A stretch of DNA of 64,000 bases from Mesocentrotus franciscanus. Taxonomy: Eukaryota; Echinodermata; Echinoidea; Camarodonta; Strongylocentrotidae. Shown here one piece after another: positions 29,301-41,300 of the stretch (its first letter is position 1; each line of letters opens with the position of its first letter). The notes below the pieces were generated by a model, which saw nothing but the letters and a program-made list of their open reading frames with translations, did not search any database and was not told the DNA's origin. The stretch lies in NCBI GenBank assembly GCA_037976565.1, contig CP137680.1, forward strand, positions 19,494,675 to 19,558,674. The letters are read 5' to 3'. The position numbers and the translations under genes are program-made.

Positions 29301-32300
29301 ATGGAGGTGTGTCTTAGTACAATCTACACATCTTTAGTGTTTGGTGATGCTGCCACCTGTGTTCCGTCTGTTATAGGGTCAAAGGTCATATTTTGGTCTT
29401 TTGTGCGCTCTAACTGCCACATTTCTTGAAAGATTTCTTTCAAATTTTCTACAGAGATGCATTATACTCTAATCTACACACATATTGGTTTGGTGATGCT
29501 GCTCCTATCCTAGTCTTGACAATAGTTCGAGCCACTAGTGGCGATCTCTACATCATCCTTTTGTTTCAGGGAGGGAGAAGGAATCTTTGTCCCTCCTTCG
29601 AACATTAGGATGACACAAAATCGCTGCCACTGCCGGGGGATACATTCGCATTGCGCGGCAATACAGATTGCGATATTTCTAGTTATCATGACATGAAAAA
29701 TGTTGCCATGAAATCCAGTTTCTTTTGTTATCTGGGATACACTGTGTAGTCTTTTAATATACAAACATACATGTACTTGGTTTAGTCCGAATATTTGCAT
29801 AGTTACAATTGGTAATATTTCTGAAAGTGAAGAAAAATGTTCCATTTCTCTCCGGTCTCTCCTAATACATGGGACTAAATAATTGGCATTACCTTGGTGC
29901 ATGATGAACACAAGTACTTTCACTTTGATTTCATTACTTGTTGTGTGACAACAAATCATCCCAAAATTTGGATCTACATGTACTTATTTCTACTGATTAC
30001 AGAAATAATTGTGTACGGTAAATCTTCCCTTGTATATATGTATCTTAGAATAGAAAGATACCAACTTCCGTCATTTAAGTGAAATCATTATGTTTAAAAT
30101 GATTCTTGTTCATTACTCATATTGTTTTCAACATTTTGTCATGATTAAAAGATTTTGATGATGTAATTTTGACTGAAGCATTTTTATACTCCTTTTTCAC
30201 TTTATGTTTTATGTATTTATTTAGACTATGTGAAAATATGAGAAACACAAAAATCAGGACATTTGTATACATTTGGAAGATGTATGAATGCGGAAATGTT
30301 ATAAAAATGTGATAGCTTCTGAATGTATTGCACCGTTTGCACATTTGATCAACATTTCTGTGTAACATTTTAAGAACATTACGCATAACAACATTGTAAT
30401 GTTTCTATTAAATGTTTAAATGATATCAAAATATATGGTCTTAGAAATAGATGGCTGACATTTTTATAACATTTCCTTCAAACATCCGTAAGATATCATT
30501 ACAACATCTTGTCAACATTTCTTAATTTACATTTTAAAAACATTTTGGGATATCATCGAGCAAATGTTTTTATTAAATGTTTAAATAACATCAAAATGTA
30601 TGGTCTTAGAAATAGATGGCTGACATTTTTATGACATTTACTTCAAACATTAATAAGATATCATTACAACATTTCATTAACATTTCTAAAATAACATATT
30701 AAAAACATTTCAGAATAACAATATTGTAATGTTTCTATGAAATGTTTAAATGATATCAAAATGTATGGTCTTAGAAATAGATGGCTGACATTTTTATAAC
30801 ATTTACTTCAAACATTAATAAGATATCATTACAACATTTCATTAACATTTCTAAAATAACATATTAAAAACATTTGAGAATAACAATATTGTAATGTTTC
30901 TATGAAATGTTTAAATGATATCAAAATGTATGGTCTTAGAAATAGATGGCTGACATTTTTATAACATTTACTTCAAACATTAATAAGATATCATTACAAC
31001 ATTTCATTAACATTTCTAAAATAACATATTAAAAACATTTGAGAATAACAATATTGTAATGTTTCTATGAAATGTTAAAATGATATCAAAATGTATGGTC
31101 TTAGAAATAGATGGCTGACATTTTTATAACATTTACTTCAAACATTAATAAGATATCATTACAACATTTCATTAACATTTCTAAAATAACATATTAAAAA
31201 CATTTGAGAATAACAATATTGTAATGTTTCTATGAAATGTTAAAATGATATCAAAATGTATGGTCTTAGAAATAGATGGCTGACATTTTTATAACATTTA
31301 CTTCAAACATTAATAAGATATCATTACAACATTTCATTAACATTTCTAAAATAACATATTAAAAACATTTGAGAATAACAATATTGTAATGTTTCTATGA
31401 AACGTTAAAATGATATCAAAATGTATGGTCTTAGAAATAGATGGCTGACATTTTTATAACATTTACTTCAAACATTAATAAGATATCATTACAACATTTC
31501 ATTAACATTTCTAAAATAACATATTTAAAACATTTGAGAATAACAATATTGTAATGTTTCTATGAAATGTTAAAATGATATCAAAATGTATGGTCTTAGA
31601 AATAGATGGCTGACATTTTTATAACATTTACTTCAAACATTAATAAGATATCATTACAACATTTCATTAACATTTCTAAAATAACATATTTAAAACATTT
31701 GAGAATAACAATATTGTAATGTTTCTATGAAATGTTAAAATGATATCAAAATGTATGGTCTTAGAAATAGATGGCTGACATTTTTATAACATTTACTTCA
31801 AACATTAATAAGATATCATTACAACATTTCATTAACATTTCTAAAATAACATATTAAAAACATTTGAGAATAACAATATTGTAATGTTTCTATGAAATGT
31901 TAAAATGATATCAAAATGTATGGTCTTAGAAATAGATGGCTGACATTTTTATAACATTTACTTCAAACATTAATAAGATATCATTACAACATTTCATTAA
32001 CATTTCTAAAATAACATATTAAAAACATTTGAGAATAACAATATTGTAATGTTTCTATGAAACGTTAAAATGATATCAAAATGTATGGTCTTAGAAATAG
32101 ATGGCTGACATTTTTATAACATTTACTTCAAACATTAATAAGATATCATTACAACATTTCATTAACATTTCTAAAATAACATATTAAAAACATTTGAGAA
32201 TAACAATATTGAAATGTTTCTAGGAAATGTTAAAATCATATCAAAATGTATGGTCTTAGAAATAGTTGGATGACATTTTATAACATTTCCTTCTAATATT

Positions 32301-35300
32301 TGAAAGATATCATTAATATGTTTTATCAACATTTTTGATAATATCAAATTGATAGTGTTATAATGTTTAAGCTTAATGTTAAAAAACATTTTTATTATGT
32401 TTTATTGATGTTGGTGTCTAATGTTATAAAAATGTTTTCTTGATAATTACAAGACCATACATTTTCATATGATTTTAACATTTGAACAAAACATTTCCCA
32501 AATGTTAAGCCAAACATTATCATGATGTTCTTATAATGTTTTTGTGCTAGCTGGGTTTAGCCCTATTGACCATGGCATATTGAGAGAGATATTTGTGACA
32601 GTTTTTTTTTCCTTGTATCTAAACAAATATGTACGAGATCATTTCGTATTCTTTCAGGTGAATTAAAAATTTAAATATCTGCAAGGATTGCTAGATAGCT
32701 GCTATACGCTCCCCTACGCTAGGAAACTTCCACCCCAAAGTCTCAGCACTTAACTTAGATACAGCTTGTGTGTGGACTGTAGCATATACACACAGTCATC
32801 ATACGGTTAACACGTGTGTAGAGAAGGTTACCTTTGTTAAATATTACGTCCCAGGATGGTATCTAAATCGTTTTCTACCTCTCATTTGTTTAATATTTCT
32901 CTTGAGATTGGAAAAATTGCAAAGCAGCTTAGCACTGCTAGTATTGTATTGTTCATCATCTAACATCAAAGAAATTTGACGATTTTTTTTTTGGAAGGGC
33001 TTACCACAAATTTCACATGTCCATTAAATTAAGTTTTAGGAAGTGGCAAGGAATATATTTGTCTCAGTGTACTTAAAAATATCATATAAATCCGCTATTG
33101 GTATCAATCACATATTGCGTTACCTTATTGGAATATCGAAATGTACGTATTAATGGAATTTTGTGAATATCATAACCTTTCTCTCTTTTAATCGTTTCTG
33201 ACATGCATGTACAAGGAAAACAATAGGATGTACATTTAAAAAAAAGTTTTAATGAATTGTAATTTACAATATTCGAAGGTTCTCCAGATGTGCAAATGCT
33301 CCCACTTCGATCCGGCTGATGTTGTTTGATTCAAGATGCCTGATTATAATGATAACACAACAATAAATAATCCATTGAAACGTCATCAATTATTTAGGAT
33401 TAATAATATGTGATGATGTGTAAACAATATTTTGGTTCATCGAGAAGTCTAAGACCTAAGTCACACGGCCAAACCGACCCCACCCTGAAGCGAAACCGAC
33501 ACCCAGAGGCTCCAAACCGACCAATTATTTTGCCATTTGCGGTAATTCAATAGTACTGTTCGGTCTGTAGTCGGTCTGGTGTCGGTCTTGCCGGCGTGAC
33601 TAAGGTATAATATTTGATTTAAAATTAATTGGTCGTAAAAATGTTAAGCAAGAGACATTGTAGTCAGAGTAGAACAAATGGACTGTAAGTCAAGTGGAAT
33701 TGCTTTTAACTATGGGCGGCCATTGGGGTCAATATTAACAACCACAAAAACAGACAAAGATGCATTCAAACAAAGGTCAGAGCAAAATAGACAAAGTAAC
33801 CAGAAGAAAGGACAATTAAAAAGCAAACAAACAAAGGTCAAAGCAAAATAGACAAAGCAATCAGAAGAGAGGACAATTTTACAAACAAACCAAGGACAAA
33901 GCAAAATAGACAAAGCGACGAGAAGAAAGGACAAATTTTCAAACAAACAAAGGATGAACTGAAACAGACGTAACAGCGTCGTACGAACTGACCTTCAAAC
34001 GACAACAGAGGGCGTTGTGTTTTACGGTAAGCAAATATAGACATCAATTACGAAGAAAGAGAAAGGATGATCTGAAACAGACATAACAGCATCGTACGAA
34101 CTGACCCTCAAAGGACAACAGATGCATGGAGGGCTTAGGCTCGCTAGTTCATCAGCGCAGTTATGTTTTTTTTTTTAAATCAATGATTATCAATCAAATT
34201 GCACAGATCATTTGGCCCACTTAACAAATGCCATTTTCATATTTTTAGTGCCTAAATGATTACTCATTTTCGCCTCGTCTTCAGTGATCTTTCAATCGAC
34301 GCCACTGAATTGTTGTCATTAGCCTCCCTCCCACCCCCTCCCGACAGTAACATGTTCAATCCAGGACCCCCTTCCATAGCCCGTATTACCCACCACCCCT
34401 AGCCTCTTGTAGGTGGCCCTGGCGCTGTTGCGAGCGAAGCGAGCCAGAAAGCCGCGGCGCTTGCGCTGAGGGCCTCTTAACAAGTGATCTGAATTATATA
34501 TTCATGAGACCCGATTTCCTACTGAATTAGGCATGTTATACGCAGCTATTGCCCAGCAAATAGGCGAATGAATTCTCAATCATGATTTCTTCTTTCAGTT
34601 TTGGAAAAGTCTGTTATAAATTTTATTGGGGGGAGTCATGTAATCTCACGCTCATAATATATAAACATTGAAGTATATTATGAAATAATTGATATTTAAT
34701 CATTCAAGATATTTAAAAACTCAAACAAATGTAAATTTTCGTAAACATAGACCATGATATATTTACAAACAATCACAAATGGGAAATAAAAGTTTCCGTG
34801 CAACAATAGATGCGTCTTTTCTTGTCACAGCTAATTGTACCTAAGCCCCGGGAGATCGGCGGCCTGGTTCTCACGAAGTAGCAGTCTCACATTGTCATTA
34901 GGGACTTTTAGATTTGCACGACGAGAACGTGGACTGCTACGTGGACATCCTTTTAAGGCAATGTGACGTCCTTTTAAGGCACACTGCCGGGCACTGCCAG
35001 TGCCTTAAAAGGACGTCACATTGCCTTAAAAGGATGTCCACGTAGCAGTCCACGTTCTCGTCGTGCAAATCTAAAAGTCCCTATTACCCGTCGCGGAACG
35101 AAAGTGAACAGCAATTTTGGATGTAATGAAAGGTCATGAATATGCACGAGTCAGTCATGAATATTTAATATTACCTCGTAGTAGCTCTCTCTGATTGGAT
35201 GATTTTCACCGAACTTCAGTTGGGTCGTCATATTCGCAAAACAATGAAATACACAAGAAATTCAGATCACTTGTTAAGAGGCCATCAGCGCAAGCGCCTC

Positions 35301-38300
35301 GGCTTTCTGGCTTGCTTCGCTCGCAACAGCGCCAGGCCCATCGACAAGAGGCTACCCCCCGACCACATAGCAGCTAGGCACATGCAGCAGACGTCCATAG
35401 ACATCCCATAGAAACGCGTGTTAATTCTATAACACACGCTTATAATGGTATGTCTAAGAAGTTAGACTTATGACGGTTTCGAGAAAGGGCCCTCTGATTG
35501 ACAAGCAACTAAGCAAGCCAGACCAAAGAGATATCACAACACTTGGCCAGACTAGGTTGGGGGCGAAATATACTAAGTTGGCTATTGACATAATTAGGAT
35601 TAAGATTAGGTATACCAGGCCAGGAAGTAAGAGAACCACCTGGCCTTGTTAGCTAGTAGAAAGTCATATGTCAATCATTCCTTTGTTTGATACTGATAAA
35701 AACTGTACATGCAGGCCGCATGGTCAGTTGGATGTCTATTTGCTTACGGTATTTAAGCCAAAACGCCCTCTGTTGTCCGATGACGGTCAGTTCGTACGAT
35801 GCTGTTATGTCTGTTTCAGATCATCCTTTCTCTTTCTTCGTGATTGATGTCTATTTGCTTACCGTAAACCAAAACGCCCTCTGTTGTCCGATGACGGTCA
35901 GTTCGTACGATGCTGTTATGTCTGTTTAAGATCATCCTTTCTCTTTCTTCGTGATTGATGTCTATTTGCTTACCGTAAACCAAAACGCCCTCTGTTGTCC
36001 TTTGAGGGTCAGTTCGTACGATGCTGTTATTTCTGTTTCATTTTATCAATTGTTTGTTTGTAAAATTGTCCTTTCTTCTGGTTGCTTTGTCTATTGTGCT
36101 TTGACCTTTGTTTTTTTTTTGCGTGTTAATTTGCCTTTCTTCTGGGTACTTTGTCTATTTTGCTCCGACCTTTGTTTGAATGCATCTTTGTCTGTTTTTG
36201 TGGTTGTTGATATTGACCCTAAAGGCCGCCCATATATAACATCCCAATATAGAGTCACTTCAACTTTGAACAAAGTCATAAATATTGAATTATTAACATA
36301 ATTATATTAGATGGGAGTAATTTAGAAACTGATTATTTGACAAAATTTGACGATTACTTTAAAAATTTGGCTCCAACGCATAATCTAATTGCGGACTTTG
36401 TAATGAAACTAATTGAATGTATAAATGCCCATATTAAGATCTACTGCTGTAAATCCATGTACTTTGGGTATCAAAATAGTATGCTTCTGTGATTTAATCA
36501 TATCAAATAAAACCTGCAAAATGTATTCCAAAGATGGAATCATCTTTGCATACACTAGTGGTTGCTGTGTCGGGTAGGCCTCTGGCAAGCTTTTTTTTAA
36601 TTTTCAAGACAAACTTTTGTTCTAAAAAGTATGCATTAAATTGATAAACAGGTCTCTTACATGGGGGTCAAAGGAACCATGTATTTAATTGCATTTGGTA
36701 AACACGTGGAGTAGCAAAAAGAAATTTCACTCACAAATATTGTAAATTCTGCAGACCATCAAAAACTCCAAACTCAATGTCTTGAATCTTGTTATCTAAA
36801 AGAGCCCTGATCGGGATAATGATATAAGATAAAACACAATCGCGAAGACTTCCGAAAAGTCAACCACTTTCATTAGCCTAAAAAGACACCTGTTCAAACA
36901 TTACAATGACGTATTGCATAATGTGAACATGATTTCTAAAGGCAATCCATATGAAATTGGGAGGTTCTTAGTTGATTTCCTGAACGTCTTGGCGACCGTA
37001 TTATTAGTTACTGGCACTGCAATTAATCATAATAGACGGAGATAAGCATATCACATTGTCTAAATCTATGAATAATATATAAGTCTGTAAAGTCTGTGAT
37101 GAAAATGATTGGAAGAATCAGTTACAATAATCTACATTTGCTATGATATCTGTATATATTTTTATAAAGTTGTTAATTCCAATAAAATAATGTGGAATGT
37201 GAGTAAAACAAATTTCCACTTTTAGAGGGCAAATCAACCTTTGCAATAAGTTCATTTGTATTGAAGAAGAAAAAGAAGAAGAACAAAATCGGAATGGTGA
37301 AAGATTTAAAAAAATCGGACCAATAATAAAAAAGTTATGAATGTTTGAAATATCAAATCACTACTTATTCTGTGCAAATTTCAAATTTCAATTTCAGACC
37401 AGTTCGCTATTAAGGTTCGATTTTCCTTCAAGACTAGACTTAAAGCGATACTTAACTAATGAACTTTCTACCCCCCCCCCCCGTACTGTTTATTGCACGG
37501 CGCCATCTCATTGTCAACTTGCCGACATTACGTAAACCAATACATAATTCCCACTTCGCAGACCGGGGACTCGACGCATGAACCAACAGCGCAGCTAAGG
37601 AATCAGCGAGTTACGGGACCAATTTGCTACAGCTGACCTGAGATGGCGCTAGAGGGGATTTGCTGTAGTGCATCTAGTACAGTATGGCTTTAAAGATACT
37701 ATGTCCCTTTTGCAGGCCAAAAAATGAAAAGGTTAAATTCCAACGGCATTTGAAAGACAATACTAATTTAGAACTTCCTTTAAAAAAGGGGGACTTGAAA
37801 ATGTCTTTAAGTGGGAAAATAACGACTATTAGTTATCAAATCGACTTAGGAGCTATAGAGCCAGTAAGTAATAGTCTGATTTTTCAGACCATTGTACCGA
37901 ATGGTCGTACGTTTTATGCTGCGCAAAGATTCAATCAGTTTAATTTTGGCCATAACAAGAAGTGGGTTATTGATGTAGACAAATGCTCATGTAACCTTTA
38001 CATCTCATTTTATGTATGTTATTACCAAAGATGAAAAAAGGTCAGTCAGTCACTCAATAGTGTCTGACAGTGAAGTCTAGCAAGTAAACGGGTTTCCTTG
38101 CATAATTTGAATATTAGGACACTGCTAACGTTTAAATTTCACAGATAGGACATACATGACATATTCATAATTCCTGCAAAGTTCTACAGAATTTGATGTT
38201 GGCTGCAAAAGGGACATAGTGTCTTTAAATCTGAACGTATGTTTTATTCATTACTTACAAATCTCGTAGATTAATCAAACCAGAAAATACACCAGGCTGT

Positions 38301-41300
38301 AGATGGACAATAGAATTTTCATTGAGTTCCCTGATGCGATTTTTTTTTAAAATCGAGAGAATGGGGAAAAACATTCAGATTAATGATAATAAAAGTCACA
38401 TTTCTAGTTTTCTATGAGCATTACATGGTAAATACTATGAACCCAGTCATTGGATTTAATTGCTCATCCGTACATTTAAAGATAAAGTTGAGTTCTGGTC
38501 ATGCGATTGCATTGTGAAAGAAATGGTGTGGAATCGATCAAAAAAGGTTGATCATGGAGCATTTAAGTATTGGTGTGTACTGCAAGGTTCTGGAATAATC
38601 AAAATGAGGATAAATTTGGCCCAGTCTTGGTAAAGTAACAGGCAATGTACACAGAAATATGTACATGTATATGGGACTACACCAACATGTGGCTTAAAAA
38701 ATAAGACCCACATTTTTAAGCTGTCACATGTCATATTTAAAATATGAAGGCATTTGCAGAGGCATTTGAAGAGCCATGCTTTTCAGGGAACATTTTTTCT
38801 CTGAAGTTCTTCCACACTTGCATAATATCAATGAAAATGCTCACGAAGTATTTTTCACCTCTCCCCACAACTCAACCTTTTCTTTAAGATACAATTAAAA
38901 AATACATTATTCATCCCTTACCAAGTTTTGTAATTTTGTAAGTATGTGAAAAAATGATTTGTCCCGATTGATAGTTCTTGAGAATGTGACATATCAAAGT
39001 TTACATCTAAACGTATTATCCAAGGATCTAATCCAACCAGACCACCATTCATTCTTGATTTTGATAAGAAAAATAAAAAAAACGTTGAATTTACAAGGGG
39101 TATGAGTATTTTAGTTGTTAACTGTATATAACAGACGCATAATATACTTACAAGAAAAATAGATTCGTCATATCTGCGAAAGTGCCATTTTCAATTAAGA
39201 ATATCTTGTTATCTCGAAGAACTCTGGCGAGAGAAAGAAATAGTGTACACATATCAAGTGATAAAATTGGAGTACAATAATTGCAATTCATGTCAACCAT
39301 ATTTCAAAAAGTGAAATTGAAGAAGGAAAAAAACGAAGAAACACCCCTCCCCCCGAAAAAAACATACGTGAGTCTTGATATCATTAAAGCTTAAAGAGCT
39401 ATCCAACCCTTGTAATAAGTTGATATGTATAAAGCAGAAAAATAACAGAAACAGAATGGCAAAAGTTTGAAATGAATCGGACCAATAGTAAGGAAGTTAT
39501 GAATTTAAATTTTAGTTATTTTATATGTTGGAACAGATGGGAAAGTAGTCCGGCACTACATCACACGACATTACCGCTTCAGCCAATTTGAAGTGCCCAT
39601 AGGGTTAGTGATTACAATTTTCAAAAAATCATAACTTTCTTATATTTAGTCAGATTTAATTGAAACTTTCATCAGTTTGTTTTTCAGATTTTTCTGCTTT
39701 CTTTTAGAGTAGCTGTCTATTTGGGTGGTATTTCCCTTTAAAGGACCCATGACATCGAAATACAAGTGTATTCTTGTTGCTGTGCAGTCCTGCATACATC
39801 TCATATTTTGATATGTAAACTTCTGAATTTGTTTCATAGATTTTTAAATATTTTTTGAAATATTTGTTTTTCAAACTGGCTAAGCTCCACCCCAAAAACC
39901 TCCAGATCTCATTCCCCTTGTGACATCATCTGTCAGTCATCAATGAGCTAACTTGAGAAAGTGGCATGTAACTTTGCCAAAGTTGACCACCTGTTACAAT
40001 ACCACAAACAATAGCAACATATAAGTTGCTATGTCAGACATGTCAGACTAAACTAATATTCTAGAATAGACAATGGTATGTAATTTCCCCCAGCTTAGCA
40101 CACGTTCATAATAGAATTGCATGCTTCCATACATATGTACAATACATCATCATTGCCTTTGTCTTCCTGGTGATGCTACAGCATGTCTGACATAGCAACT
40201 TGTATGTTGCTATTGTATTACGTATTGTAACAGGTGGTCGGCTTCGGCAAAGATACATAGGCCACTTTCTCAAGTTGGCTCATTGATGACTGACAGATGA
40301 TGTCACAAGGGGAATGGAGATTAGCAAGTTTGAAAAACAAATATTTCAAAAAATATTTAAAAATCTATGAAACAAATTCAGAAGTTTACATATCAAAATA
40401 TGAGATGTATGCAGGACTGCACAACAACAGGAATACACTTGTATTTCGATGTCATGGGCCCTTTAAGAGCACTAGTTTAAAGATGCATTGCTAGATTTTA
40501 GTTTCATTCAGTGATCAGCGTCTGAACAAATGAATATCAAGCTCAATATTTTATTAAAAGTAACAGACAGTATATACAAAAAGATTGATGATTAATGAAA
40601 ATTTTTGCTAGAATATGTAGACAATCTTTGTGTTATTCAGAATCAGTTTAACGCATTATAGACGGGGATTTTCATCTAAATTTTGCGTGTGGGTAGTTTT
40701 TATGAGCGACAGCCTGGTAGCATATGATTGTTTGATCGTGTGTGTATGTGGGAGGGTAGTTGGTTTGTGTACGTGGGTAATGTCGTGGAGCTGCGTGTCT
40801 ATGGTGGATGCAACATAAAACACACAAAGAAGACTTACAGATGCTGCAATTGTCGTAATCCAGTGAAAGCCGCTTTCCTGATCTCTCGTAGATTGTTCGA
40901 CCCTAAGCTTCTATGAAAGCAATACATATTACATGACATTTAGAACTCCCCACTCTCTCTCTCTCTCTCTTTCCAATGTTTAAATAAAGACAACGATGAA
41001 TACATAGCGTACAAATGAATGAGACAACTTTTGCAGTTTTAAACTGTCAAGGCATGCTTTGGCCTTTTGGAAGTAAAATCTTTCCAATTGTCTTCAATTT
41101 TCTGAATTAAGGAGATATCATCCTGACAGAAAACGATTAATTACATGAAGTGCACAATGGTATCGATTTAACAATGTCTATAATATTGGTGGAAGTATTT
41201 GTTTAACTCTTTATATGCCACATCAATGATCTACCCGTGCTGTATTTATCATGCAATAGGTATACCAAAGATTTCAAGATAATTTAGCTGTTTTCTGTGC

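Noticed and set aside
39704..40494. Two frames sharing SLKNKYFKKYLKIYETNSEV on opposite strands, suggesting a duplicated gene
   Set aside because: They are the two inverted arms of one foldback element read outward; no codon preference or splice structure.
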